The notes under the pieces were generated by a model that saw only the letters and a list, made by a program, of their open reading frames with translations, did not search any database and was not told where the DNA came from. From Spirochaetota bacterium (GTDB taxonomy: Bacteria > Spirochaetota > UBA4802 > UBA5550): DNA of 64,000 bases. The stretch covers positions 104,122-168,121 of the forward strand of contig JAFGBT010000034.1 in the NCBI GenBank assembly GCA_016933025.1. Direction: 5' to 3'. Numbering within the stretch: the stretch's first letter is position 1; the number at the start of each line of letters is the position of its first letter. A program made the position numbers and the translations under genes. Positions 25,889 through 34,342 of this stretch are shown here, in pieces.

Positions 25889-26368
25889 ATGCGATATCAT
25901 ACCGTATGGATTACGATTGGCCTGCTGGCCGCCACGCTTATGCTTGTCCGGGTGCCGGAGACATTATCGAAAGAGAAAACAGGGTCAGGGCAGACGGTGT
26001 ACGTACCGGCGTATGCCACGATATTTCACGGCGACAGGGAGCACCAGTACAAACTCACGATAACGCTCAGCATCAGGAACACGGACATAGAGCGTCCCAT
26101 CACGCTGATGGCGGTTGATTACTACGATTCGTCAGGGAAACGGCTAAAAAGGTATCTTCCCGGCAAGCGCCTGGTGTCGCCCCTCAAGGCGCTCCACTAT
26201 GTCGTCGACGAATCGGACGTTTCGGGCGGGCCGGGCGCGTGCTTCATCGTGCAGTGGTATTCCGCAGCTCCGGTGAGCCCGCCGGTCGTCGAGGCCGTCA
26301 TGATAGGCACCAGCGGCCAGCAGGGCATTTCATTTATATCACGGGGCGTGGTCATCGGCGAGAACTGA
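25889..26368 (+). CDS. DUF3124 family exported protein
   Basis: A 159-residue protein with an N-terminal signal or anchor helix (TVWITIGLLAATLMLVRV), then one compact beta-rich domain. The pattern VYVPAYATIFHG, LTITLSIRNTD, SGGPGACFIVQW and PVVEAVMIGTSGQQGISF is that of DUF3124, a periplasmic family of unknown function. GGAGG lies five bases before the ATG at 25889; a GTG at 25883 is less likely. The antiporter gene ends 37 bases upstream, and a lipoprotein gene follows after 134 bases. Confidence 0.8.
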   Translation: MRYHTVWITIGLLAATLMLVRVPETLSKEKTGSGQTVYVPAYATIFHGDREHQYKLTITLSIRNTDIERPITLMAVDYYDSSGKRLKRYLPGKRLVSPLKALHYVVDESDVSGGPGACFIVQWYSAAPVSPPVVEAVMIGTSGQQGISFISRGVVIGEN

Positions 26369-26502
26369 CGTGGCGGGGGTCCGGTCATGCCGTAACGGCA
26401 GGGCGTGATGCGGCCGGGGCGCCAGCCGGAGGTGTGCGCCGGCATGATGCCCGGAACAGTTACACAGATGCACGCGAGCTACGTGAAAGGAGGCGTTCTG
26501 TC

Positions 26503-27477
26503 ATGAAAAAATTGTTGGTGTTCATCGTTTTTCCGCTGTTTTTATCGTGCTCGTTGCTCTCCGGCCTCATAGAGAAGAAGCCGGAGATAAGCCTAAAGCG
26601 GTTCGACATTGATTCGATCAGCCTGAAGGATATTACGTTCCTTTTTGAAATTGCCTTGAACAATCCCTATCCTGTCGGATTCAAGCTCGAAGATGTCGGC
26701 TTCAATGTCAGGGTCGAGGAAAACCAGGTATTCAAGACCAGGACCAAAAAGGGCGTGATGGTGAAGGCGGGAGGTCGCGAGGTGACGCCGGTCACGGTGA
26801 ACCTCAAATACGCGGATGTCATCAGGCTGATTAAGGATTATACCGAGCGCGAAAGCCTCACGTGCGACATAGATATAGACGTGGTGATTCCGCTTCCGAA
26901 GGCCGTCCAGTCCATAAAGAAGAACATTACCTTCAAGCATACCGTGGAGAAGCAGATCCCGGCCCTGAAGCCGACGTTCAGGATAGCCAATTTCGAGGTG
27001 AAGGCGCCCACGCTGACGGATATCAAGAGCTCTCTTGCCGAAACGGGCAAAAAGAACCTCAACGCAGAAACAGTCTTCCGGATGTTCGGCGATCTGATAT
27101 CCGGGAAGGACCCGACGCCGTCGCTCGACCTGACGTCCCTTGACGTTCCGATACGCGTGAGCTTTGACGCAGAGGTGAAAAACAACACCAGGGCGAAGCT
27201 CGGGTGCCGTGATCTATCGTACGATTTTTTCGTGAGCGACGCGAAGATCCTCAGCGGGAGTACGAAGGATATCAAAAACGAGGGGAATCTCTCGGTCATC
27301 AGGATAACAAACACCTTCAGCTCGAAGGCGCTGGGGAAGTCCGTGGTGAACATGCTCTCCAGCCGGAAGGGAACCTACCAGCTTAAGGGGTTTTCGAACC
27401 TCAAGCTGCCGGATGAGATTAAGAGAGAGCCGCTCAAGCTGGATTTCGACGAGAAGGGGAGTTTCACCGTGAGATGA
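26503..27477 (+). CDS. LEA14/WHy-domain lipoprotein
   Basis: A 324-residue predicted lipoprotein. AAAGGAGG lies nine bases before the ATG, and the signal sequence ends in a lipobox (FLSC, Cys ~17). Two immunoglobulin-like WHy/LEA-2 repeats follow: residues ~30-160 with FLFEIALNNPYPVGFKLEDVG, and ~200-300 with DVPIRVSFDAEVKNN. The N-N-P-Y-P/V motif is the WHy hallmark. Such domains are linked with desiccation or stress protection in plants and with envelope roles in bacteria, so no precise function is claimed. The open frame extends upstream to 26239 through low-quality sequence overlapping the previous gene; that part is a shadow. Confidence 0.82.
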   Translation: MKKLLVFIVFPLFLSCSLLSGLIEKKPEISLKRFDIDSISLKDITFLFEIALNNPYPVGFKLEDVGFNVRVEENQVFKTRTKKGVMVKAGGREVTPVTVNLKYADVIRLIKDYTERESLTCDIDIDVVIPLPKAVQSIKKNITFKHTVEKQIPALKPTFRIANFEVKAPTLTDIKSSLAETGKKNLNAETVFRMFGDLISGKDPTPSLDLTSLDVPIRVSFDAEVKNNTRAKLGCRDLSYDFFVSDAKILSGSTKDIKNEGNLSVIRITNTFSSKALGKSVVNMLSSRKGTYQLKGFSNLKLPDEIKREPLKLDFDEKGSFTVR

Positions 27478-27611
27478 CATTCGCGCACGGGTGATGGCGT
27501 AATTCTCCGTTATTATTCATAACTCGTTCGGGAAGTTGTGCCGACTTTCCATGCACAGGGGCACAATCCAGACTTTTTCAGTTACATCATGCGGCAAAGG
27601 GGGGGGCATCC

Positions 27612-28040
27612 ATGTCAAAAAGGTCAATCGGGGTTTTCGCGTTTTCATTCCAAATAGCAGCTATGGTTATCGGGTCTATGGCCATAGCTCAATCATCGGT
27701 GGTTGTCGCGATACTCTACCCTCTGGGTTGCATCGCGACATTCGTCGTGTTCGTTTACACCTTCTGCACCAAGTGCCCGATACGCGATGGGTGCATCCAT
27801 GTCGTTCATGGCATGCTGGCGGGAATCATGCCGGAGCGGAGCCAGGGACCATATTCAGTCTTCGATATGATCGGCCCGGGACTATATTTCGGATTCCTCG
27901 CCGTTTTCCCGCAATACTGGCTCTTGGATAGCATATATTATCTGATCGCTTTCTGGGCGATCCTGCTCACAGGACTGGCCGTAAACAGTGCCACTCTGTG
28001 CCGCGGGTGCGGGAATGTCAATTGCCCCATGAGGCGTTGA
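27612..28040 (+). CDS. Small membrane protein with two cysteine clusters
   Basis: A 142-residue protein of about four hydrophobic segments, preceded by a G-rich ribosome site (AAAGGGGGGG). Two cysteine clusters sit at membrane borders: C52-x2-C55-x5-C61 with H63 (CTKCPIRDGCIH), and C130-x2-C133-x4-C138 at the C-terminus (CRGCGNVNC). The spacing suggests a metal or Fe-S site shared between or within the two clusters. I do not recognise the family. It stands alone, with 130 bases before it and 370 bases of repeat-bearing sequence after it. Confidence 0.6.
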   Translation: MSKRSIGVFAFSFQIAAMVIGSMAIAQSSVVVAILYPLGCIATFVVFVYTFCTKCPIRDGCIHVVHGMLAGIMPERSQGPYSVFDMIGPGLYFGFLAVFPQYWLLDSIYYLIAFWAILLTGLAVNSATLCRGCGNVNCPMRR

Positions 28041-28414
28041 AAAAGAACAATAGCTTAATTATGTGCCGTTGTAATTAATAAATGTTGATTATATAAATGT
28101 CATTGCGAGGAGTCCCGATAAAATCGGGATGACGAAGCAATCTGGTGGTTGTTTATTTATAAATTTCGAATCAGGATTGGTTCATATATCATAGATAATC
28201 AATATAAGGATCACTTCGCTGCGCTCGTGATGACTTCCAATATGGAAACATTATTTCTGGTTGACATATACTCATTTTTCTTATGTAATCATCAGTGTTC
28301 CTCCTTGCTGTTTCTTTGCCCGTATTCTCGTAGAGACGTTAGACCCTGAAGACTGGTCGTCTATCCGGCGCGTGTTCTTGCCGGTTCCCATTCTTATCTT
28401 TAGGAGGTCCCGCC
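28041..28414. other. Intergenic region upstream of acyl-CoA synthetase
   Basis: The 374 bases after the cysteine-rich membrane protein hold a dispersed repeat (28099-28233) and then AT-rich sequence up to the AGGAGGT ribosome site of the next gene. I see no credible gene; a small frame at 28149-28349 crosses the repeat and lacks a ribosome site. Confidence 0.5.
28099..28233. repeat. Dispersed GTCATTGCGAGG-type palindromic repeat
   Basis: The left half (28099-28145) begins GTCATTGCGAGGAGTCCCGA, contains an inner hairpin TCCCGAT/ATCGGGA (28113-28129) and ends ATGACGAAGCAATC. The right part (28208-28233) is ATCAC-TTCGCTGCGCTC-GTGAT. Repeats of this wording occur between genes in many unrelated bacterial genomes. 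It lies wholly between genes. Confidence 0.75.
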
Positions 28415-30049
28415 ATGATGAACTACCCGCTTCTTATCACCGATTTTATGCTCCGCGCTGCAAGATATTTTCCGAAAAAAGAGATCGTTTCGATATATCC
28501 GGGCGGCACGTTCCGCTACACCTATGCAGACTGGTTCAAGCGTGTTTGCCGGCTGGGCCATGCCCTGGGATCCCTCGGAATAAAAAAGGGCGACCGGGTC
28601 GCGTCGTTCGCCCTGAACAATCACCGCCATTTCGAGCTCTACTTCGGAGTCCCCGGCGTAGGGGCCGTACTGCATACCCTCAACATCAGGCTTTCCCCGG
28701 AAAACCTTGTCTATATCATCAATCATGCGGAAGACAAGATGATATTTGTCGACGAGGACGTCTGCTTTATGCTCGAGCCGGTCATGGACAAGCTCAAGAC
28801 GGTCAAGCAATATGTTATACTGTCGCAGACGGGAAAGATGCCCCAGACCAAACTGTCGCCGGTCGTCCTCTACGACGACCTTATCGGGCAGTTCCCCGAT
28901 CAGTACGATTTTCCGATGGACGTCGACGAGAACGATCCCTGCCTGATCTGCTACACCTCGGCGACCACGGGCGATCCGAAGGGCGTTGTCTACAGCCACC
29001 GGGGCCTGGTGCTCCATTCCTATTCGGTCGTGACGAGCATCGGTTCCAAGGAAAACGACTGCATCATGCTGATCGTACCGATGTTCCACGCCAACGCCTG
29101 GGGCGCGCCCTTCATCGGCCCCATGATGGGGATGAAGCTGGTGCTACCCGGCAGGCAGCTGCTGGACATGAAGGCGATATGCGGAGCCATTGCCGAGGAG
29201 AAGGCGACATTTGCCTACGGCGTTCCCACCATCTGGATGATGCTCCACCAGTACCTTGAAGCGGGAGGGGAGCACGATTTTTCATCAATCCGCCTTTTCT
29301 CCTCCGGCGGGTCGGCGATGCCGATCCACCTGATGGAATCGTTCGAAAAGAAATACGGGGTCCCCATGATACAGGGGTACGGCTCGACGGAGACATCGCC
29401 TGTGGTCTCGCTCTCGGTACCCAAGAGCTATATGGAGACCCTTCCCGCCGAAGAGCAGTTAAAGATAAAAGCGACTGCCGGCCTGCCTGTGCCGGGTCTG
29501 CAGGTGAGGATAATAACCACCGAGGGCACGGAGGCGCGAATGAACGGCAGGGACATGGGTGAGATCTGCGTGCGCGGCCCATGGATCGCCGGCGAATACT
29601 ATAAAGACCCGGAGACCAGCGCCCGCATCTTCAAGGACGGCTGGTTCCACACCGGCGATATCGGCACCATGAACGAGGAGGGCTACATTACCCTGGTGGA
29701 CAGGGTCAAGGACATGATCAAGAGCGCGGGCGAGTGGATCTCTTCAATTGACCTGGAGAACACCATCATGCAGCACCCGAAGGTGATGGAGGCGGCCGTG
29801 ATTGGCATTCCGCATCCGAAGTGGCAGGAGCGTCCCTGCGCCTGCGTGGTTCCCCGTCCGGAGCACAAGGATGCCATTACCAGGGAGGAGATCATAGAAT
29901 TTCTCCAGAACAGGGTCGCCAAGTGGTGGCTTCCGGACGAAGTCGTCTTTATGGAGCAGATTCCCAAGACCAGCGTCGGTAAATTTTCGAAAAAGGAGTT
30001 GAGGAAGATAGTTTTTCCGATGCTGGAAGTGAAGGAATTTGACGCGTAG
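28415..30049 (+). CDS. Acyl-CoA synthetase (fatty-acid--CoA ligase)
   Basis: A 544-residue AMP-forming enzyme that activates a fatty acid to its CoA thioester. AGGAGGT lies seven bases before the ATG. The P-loop CYTSATTGDPKGVVYSHRG, the IQGYGSTETSP motif, GWFHTGDIG, the hinge DRVKDMIKSAGEWIS, and the C-terminal catalytic Lys in PKTSVGKFSKKELR are all present. Closest by eye is the medium/long-chain AlkK-type group, which often has the SATTG form. With the acyl-CoA dehydrogenase at 41.4 kb and fadN-fadA at 59.6-63.3 kb it supplies the first step of beta-oxidation. It is transcribed alone. Confidence 0.92.
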   Translation: MMNYPLLITDFMLRAARYFPKKEIVSIYPGGTFRYTYADWFKRVCRLGHALGSLGIKKGDRVASFALNNHRHFELYFGVPGVGAVLHTLNIRLSPENLVYIINHAEDKMIFVDEDVCFMLEPVMDKLKTVKQYVILSQTGKMPQTKLSPVVLYDDLIGQFPDQYDFPMDVDENDPCLICYTSATTGDPKGVVYSHRGLVLHSYSVVTSIGSKENDCIMLIVPMFHANAWGAPFIGPMMGMKLVLPGRQLLDMKAICGAIAEEKATFAYGVPTIWMMLHQYLEAGGEHDFSSIRLFSSGGSAMPIHLMESFEKKYGVPMIQGYGSTETSPVVSLSVPKSYMETLPAEEQLKIKATAGLPVPGLQVRIITTEGTEARMNGRDMGEICVRGPWIAGEYYKDPETSARIFKDGWFHTGDIGTMNEEGYITLVDRVKDMIKSAGEWISSIDLENTIMQHPKVMEAAVIGIPHPKWQERPCACVVPRPEHKDAITREEIIEFLQNRVAKWWLPDEVVFMEQIPKTSVGKFSKKELRKIVFPMLEVKEFDA

Positions 30050-30074
30050 GGGTGTCCAAAAAGTCTCTTGCGAC

Positions 30075-30140
30075 GCCCCCCAGAGGGGGTTCTCAGTAAT
30101 TTTAACTTTATGAAGTCCCCCATCAGGTAATTAGGGGGCT
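30075..30140. repeat. Dispersed GGGGG/CCCCC repeat, copy B
   Basis: A 66-base element after the acyl-CoA synthetase gene: a C5-6/G5 hairpin followed by TTCT, then TGAAGTCCCCC and AATTAGGGGGCT. It has the same order and orientation as the copy at 20770-20845, with a diverged middle. Confidence 0.65.
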
Positions 30141-30177
30141 TGTGAAACATCACTTTGGAATTAATATTGTAAATCGC

Positions 30178-30209
30178 AATAAAATAAGCCCGGTCGGGCT
30201 TATTTTATT
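30178..30209 (+). terminator. Hairpin terminator of the acyl-CoA synthetase transcript
   Basis: A near-perfect 15-base stem (AATAAAATAAGCCCG paired with its complement) with a GC-rich top and a T-rich 3' arm ending TTATTTTATT. It is symmetric, so it could work on both strands. Its 3' end overlaps the -35 box of the next promoter. Confidence 0.75.
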
Positions 30210-30240
30210 GACATAGCTTAATTTGTATATTATATATAAT
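30208..30240 (+). promoter_or_regulatory. Sigma70-type promoter for the 30.3-kb gene
   Basis: TTGACA at 30208-30213 is followed after 17 bases by TATATA at 30231-30236, overlapping a TATAAT at 30235-30240. This is one of the closest matches to consensus in the window and lies about 100 bases before the next gene. A long untranslated leader is implied. Confidence 0.65.
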
Positions 30241-30345
30241 GTAGTGACACTTGTATCAATAAATGTCAGTTAAATGGCGACAATAATAAGGGGATAGTTT
30301 TTTAAAGAAACTGGTTGTTGAGCAAGTGGACCGCGGGTGCATGGA

Positions 30346-31239
30346 ATGAATTCATCCACATGGGGATCAATTTTTGTCGCGTTTATTACTGCGTCTCTGC
30401 TGTATACAACAGCGGTGATGGCTGATACCTTTGCGCTCAAAGACGGAACCGTCGTCATTTGCAAGGTAATAAAGGAAACCGACGAATACTACGTTATAGC
30501 AAATTCCTACGGAGTGTTTACGGTAAAAAAGCCCAACGTGAAAAAGGTCTACATCACGAGGAATTATAAAGAAGACCTGGCAATACAGCGCAAGATGGGG
30601 ATCAAGGTCGACGAAGACATCATAAAAAAGAATATTGAGGACGGCGTCAGGCAAAAGCAGATCGCCGAACAAAAGGAAAAGCCGAAGAAGAAAGAACTAT
30701 CGATAAAGCTGGAGCGGGACAAGCGCTGGTATTACGGACGCATGGGGCTTTCCGTGGCATACCAGGCCACTGTCGGAAGCCCGCTCTCCACGCTCGCCGG
30801 CAACGGCCTCTGGTTCAACATCACGTACGACCAGGGACTGGAAGGCATCATCCCGGTGACGAATATGCTCATACCGGGAATCCGCGTTGAGGCGGGCTTC
30901 GCAGATGTCGAGAAAAAAATGTTCTATCTTTCTCAATCCAGGATTTCAGGTTTTGTCGCTACCGCGGGCCCGATGTGGGCCGTACCGTACTTTGAGAACA
31001 GCTGGGGGTGCGCCGTTTTCGCCTTCATGCCCGGGATCGGCTACCTCGAGGCAGTGAACAAAACGGCCCGCGCGAAGAGCGCCGGCACACATTTCATGTT
31101 TACTCTTTTGGCCGGTTATGAATACTCGTTCAACATAGTCTCGATTTTCGCTCATTTCCGGTATACGCATATCATGGATTCGTCGCACCCGCTCAACGGG
31201 GTGGGGTGCGATGTCGGGTTCGCGTGCAGACTGTGGTAG
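30346..31239 (+). CDS. Predicted outer-membrane barrel protein with an N-terminal LSm-like domain
   Basis: A 297-residue exported protein (start ATG 30346, or GTG 30337; no clear ribosome site for either). After the signal peptide (~1-28, cleaved near MADT) comes a small beta domain, FALKDGTVVICKVIKETDEYYVIANSYGVF, of the KDG-x-V-x-x-x-V type. A Lys-rich helix follows (~80-118, PKKKELSIKLERDKRW), then a C-terminal barrel-like part with alternating strands ending in Trp (GFACRLW). This looks like an 8-strand outer-membrane protein tethered to a periplasmic domain. The small beta domain resembles the end of the TPR protein at 32977-34335. Family not recognised. Confidence 0.6.
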   Translation: MNSSTWGSIFVAFITASLLYTTAVMADTFALKDGTVVICKVIKETDEYYVIANSYGVFTVKKPNVKKVYITRNYKEDLAIQRKMGIKVDEDIIKKNIEDGVRQKQIAEQKEKPKKKELSIKLERDKRWYYGRMGLSVAYQATVGSPLSTLAGNGLWFNITYDQGLEGIIPVTNMLIPGIRVEAGFADVEKKMFYLSQSRISGFVATAGPMWAVPYFENSWGCAVFAFMPGIGYLEAVNKTARAKSAGTHFMFTLLAGYEYSFNIVSIFAHFRYTHIMDSSHPLNGVGCDVGFACRLW

Positions 31240-31329
31240 GGGAGTAGAATAACTATTTATTGATTTGGCTTGGGCGTATACGTATATTATATATCACGCC
31301 GGACTAATGAAAACATTTTCCCCAAACCC

Positions 31330-31400
31330 CCGAAGGGGCCTGAAGAAAATGCAAACCGGCCCCCCTCTCCCTGTGGGAGAGGGGAGTGGGTGAGGGCGGA
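31330..31400. repeat. CCCCTCTCCC hairpin element
   Basis: A perfect ten-base stem (31362-31371 with 31375-31384) closed by TGT, next to a smaller CCCCCGAAGGGG hairpin at 31327-31339. The flank GTGGGTGAGGGCGG continues a repeat wording that is widespread between genes in bacterial genomes. It may act as terminator for the gene ending at 31239. Confidence 0.65.
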
Positions 31401-31474
31401 TGATCAAAACGTTGGTTCGTGAACCTGAAGGACAGTTCGGAATAATGATTTTTTAGTGTTGAGGCCGGTCTACC

Positions 31475-32923
31475 ATGAAGACAGTAAAATGCATAATAAT
31501 CCTCGCGTCTCTCCTTCTGGCGCAGTGCAATCAGGGCTTCGGCGTACTGACGAAGAAGAATTACGACTTATTCTTTCTGGATCCGTGCCTTGGTGTAGTT
31601 ACGACCGTGGCATTTACGTCGCCACTCGAGGGCACAGTGGTTTTTGGATGTGAAAGATTAATATTTACCAATACTTCCATGGCGAGCACGGAGGTCTCGG
31701 TTGATAAGATTAACTGGACACCTGCAACTAGTGGAACGACCGCAATTAATGAAATTGCACAGTTCGGAACTATTTTAGAAGGTGAAAATTTTTCGTTGTA
31801 TCTAAGAGCCGGTAGTGCCTGTAATATGGTGAGAGTAGCATTAAGGAAAGGTGATTTGACTGATTTCAATTCCGGAATACAATACTTTTTGGACACAACA
31901 CTGGCTACCGGTGCCGGTGTCAACAATGACGTACAATATTTCCCGGTACTTATTCGCTTAACGCAATCATTCATCATAGACGCCGTACGAACAGATGCAC
32001 CAGACGTGCGATTCAGGAACGAGGACGGAACATGGTTATTCTATGAAATAGAAAGGTGGGACCAGACGAATGATGTTGCCGAGTTGTGGGTGTTGGTGCC
32101 AACTATTTACGGTAACAACGCCGCACACTATATATGGATGTATTATGATGAAGCAGTTGAAGGTTCAATCCAGGACGGACAGAACCCGGCGGGTGTTTTT
32201 AATTCAACCAATGGAAACGTTGGGGTATGGCATATGAATAATACACCAGCCGGGATTTCAGGTGACATCAGGGATAGCACTACAAACAATATGCATGGCA
32301 CTTCGAGTGGTATGCTTGCCATTGACCAGATGGCTGGGCAGGTTGCGGGGAGCCTTAGCTTTGACGGCATCGATAATTATATCAGTTTGGGAACAAGCTC
32401 TTCTCTTCAACCGGCAAACATAACGGTCTCGTTCTGGATTAAGAGACCAACAGGCGTATCGTGGAGTGGGAGCAGCATAATGGTGCTTTATGCGAAGCCG
32501 CCGGGTGGATACATTGATACTGCAGGATGGTGTTTCGGTATTTTTGATTCGATTACCGATCAGAACAAGGCCTTATATTTTGCAGTTGATGGCGTAACCT
32601 CTGCTGGTAATGCATTTTTTAGTGCGTATGATCCAGATAGCTATTATCCTCTAGATGCGTGGGTTTATTTGACTATTTCGTTTAACTCGGAGACCAATTC
32701 ATGGGCAATCTATTATAACGGTGTTCAGGAAACGATATACGGCAGTGAAAATACTCCTGATTCAATAAACGGCACCAGTGATGAAAAGCTCGTCGGCGAA
32801 GAATCGGGTTATTACTGGCATGGTATGATGGACGAGCTCCGGATATCCAGCGTGGATCGCTCCGCCGACTGGGTGAAGCTCTGCTACGAGAACCAGAAGA
32901 CCGGACAGACATTGGTGAAATAA
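31475..32923 (+). CDS. DUF2341 - LamG/concanavalin-like lipoprotein
   Basis: A 482-residue predicted lipoprotein (signal with lipobox LLAQC, Cys ~18). Residues ~20-130 are unrecognised. Residues ~140-230 are DUF2341 (FPVLIRLTQS, DVRFRNEDGTWLFYEIERWDQ, AELWVLVPTIYG). Residues ~245-470 are a LamG/concanavalin-A-like glucanase fold (GVWHMNNTP, SLSFDGIDNYISLG, ITVSFWIKRP, GMMDELRISSVDRSADW). DUF2341-LamG pairs are found in surface proteins that may bind polysaccharide. The gene is visibly poorer in G+C than its neighbours and richer in Asn, Ser and Thr codons. A hairpin repeat lies to the left and a 40-base palindrome to the right, which together suggest recent arrival. Confidence 0.8.
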   Translation: MKTVKCIIILASLLLAQCNQGFGVLTKKNYDLFFLDPCLGVVTTVAFTSPLEGTVVFGCERLIFTNTSMASTEVSVDKINWTPATSGTTAINEIAQFGTILEGENFSLYLRAGSACNMVRVALRKGDLTDFNSGIQYFLDTTLATGAGVNNDVQYFPVLIRLTQSFIIDAVRTDAPDVRFRNEDGTWLFYEIERWDQTNDVAELWVLVPTIYGNNAAHYIWMYYDEAVEGSIQDGQNPAGVFNSTNGNVGVWHMNNTPAGISGDIRDSTTNNMHGTSSGMLAIDQMAGQVAGSLSFDGIDNYISLGTSSSLQPANITVSFWIKRPTGVSWSGSSIMVLYAKPPGGYIDTAGWCFGIFDSITDQNKALYFAVDGVTSAGNAFFSAYDPDSYYPLDAWVYLTISFNSETNSWAIYYNGVQETIYGSENTPDSINGTSDEKLVGEESGYYWHGMMDELRISSVDRSADWVKLCYENQKTGQTLVK

Positions 32924-32930
32924 TTGACCC

Positions 32931-32970
32931 GCCCGTGAAGGCGAGGTTGCGCAACCTCGCCTTCACGGGC
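32931..32970. terminator. 40-base perfect palindrome between convergent genes
   Basis: Bases 32931-32950 are the exact inverted complement of 32951-32970 with no spacer. It lies 8 bases after the lipoprotein stop and 7 bases before the stop of the convergent TPR gene. There is no T-run, so it probably forms a strong hairpin at the 3' ends of both mRNAs. Confidence 0.75.
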
Positions 32971-32976
32971 GATCAA

Positions 32977-34335
32977 TCACTTCATCGTCTCTCTGCTCAC
33001 GATCCTGTCTCGCGGTATCGTGATAAAGCCGAGCATCGTTTTCATGACAATGTACTGTTTCGTTTCCTGCTGGATCGGGCCGACGAACAAGTTCCCCTCG
33101 GAAGTTACAACCTTATAGATGACCGCCGGAGCCTTCCGGTATTTCATCTGCTTCTTGATCGTCTCCTCGGCAAGATCGACCATGGGACGCGATTCCAGCC
33201 TGTCGATCTGGAGGGCGGGTTTCTCGGCCTCCTCCTTCCTGAGCTCCTTGATGAACATGCCGCGCTCTTTTTTATCCTCGGGCAGCCGGAGCTTCTTGTC
33301 CTGTTCGGTCATGGTCTCGAAGACCGGGTCTCTCAGGAGCTGGTTGTTCATCACCGCCATGTTCTTCACCGTGTCGCCGTTGGAGGCCATGGTGCCGGCG
33401 ATGAATATTCTACGGTTCGCCATGCGCGCGTACGGCGACTCCGGGCTGCCGGTCACCACGCCCTGGTACGCGTCTATGGCCTTTTCTTTTTCCGACAGGT
33501 CCTCATAGCACCTTCCCTTCAGGTACATCAGCCTGGCGCGCTGGGCCGGGGGGACGGTCTTTTCCACCCTGTTCATTACCTGCATCGCCTCCCGGTAGGC
33601 AATGAGGCGATAGAGCTTCTCGCTCTTTTCAACGGAGTCGGGCTCTGATTTTACCACCCGCTCGAGCTCTGACCTGAAGCCCTCGAGGTACCTGAGCAGG
33701 ATGAGGGCGGTGACCGCGACGGGGGTGTCGCCGTACTGCTTCACGACCTCCATGTATTTCTCGCGTGCAATGTCGTAATCGCCGAGAATTGAATGGCAGT
33801 AGCCCTGGTGGAGGATGATGCCGGCCCTGTAGGTGTCGCTGTACCTGCCGCTCCGAAGGGCCCGGTCGTAGACCTCAAGGGCCTTGGCGTAGTAGTTGTT
33901 CCGCTCGTAGTAATAGGCCACCTCGAGCAGGGTATGCGTCGTGTCCTCGGCCAGGTCCCGTATGGGAGGCTTGCCCATGATGGCGCGCATGAAGTTAATG
34001 ACAAAGAGGGTGGGGATGGAGAGCAGGCGATACCGTTCCATGGAGACGTGGCGGTATGTGTCCGTTCCGGCGAGTATCGAGTTGACCCTTGCCTCGATGA
34101 GATCGGCCTCGTCGTTGTTTATCTGGTTTTCGTATAGCCGCTTGTGGATGCGGTATTTCATCACCAAGCCCATGTGGTCGATGTTGTTTTCCTCGCGGTT
34201 GCTCTGCTGCATGTATATGCGGATTTCCTTGATGCGGATGTATCTGTTGATGTCGTTCAGGAGCGCCATCAGCAGTATGGCGCCCGCGGTCACGAGCACC
34301 AGCGCGATCTCTGTCCTGTACGTCCTGACCGTCAT
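32977..34335 (-). CDS. Membrane-anchored TPR protein with C-terminal LSm-like domain
   Basis: A 452-residue protein with an N-terminal membrane helix (~8-26), several TPR-like hairpins across ~120-330 (YYAKALEVYDRALRSG, GDYDIAREKYMEVVKQYGD, KGRCYEDLSEKEKAIDAYQGVV), a charged linker, and a final ~50-residue beta domain (KVVTSEGNLFVGPIQQETKQYIVMKT, then GFITIPRDRIVSRE). That last domain has the same strand-turn wording as the N-terminal domain of the barrel protein at 30346-31239. It begins seven bases after the stop of the PP2C gene on the same strand, so the two are co-expressed and may be signalling partners. Periplasmic by topology. Confidence 0.65.
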   Translation of the reverse strand: MTVRTYRTEIALVLVTAGAILLMALLNDINRYIRIKEIRIYMQQSNREENNIDHMGLVMKYRIHKRLYENQINNDEADLIEARVNSILAGTDTYRHVSMERYRLLSIPTLFVINFMRAIMGKPPIRDLAEDTTHTLLEVAYYYERNNYYAKALEVYDRALRSGRYSDTYRAGIILHQGYCHSILGDYDIAREKYMEVVKQYGDTPVAVTALILLRYLEGFRSELERVVKSEPDSVEKSEKLYRLIAYREAMQVMNRVEKTVPPAQRARLMYLKGRCYEDLSEKEKAIDAYQGVVTGSPESPYARMANRRIFIAGTMASNGDTVKNMAVMNNQLLRDPVFETMTEQDKKLRLPEDKKERGMFIKELRKEEAEKPALQIDRLESRPMVDLAEETIKKQMKYRKAPAVIYKVVTSEGNLFVGPIQQETKQYIVMKTMLGFITIPRDRIVSRETMK

Positions 34336-34342
34336 GGGTCCC

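Noticed and set aside
26239..26502. Upstream extension of the LEA/WHy lipoprotein frame
   Set aside because: It overlaps the DUF3124 gene in another frame and would bury the clear signal peptide and AAAGGAGG site at 26486-26503.
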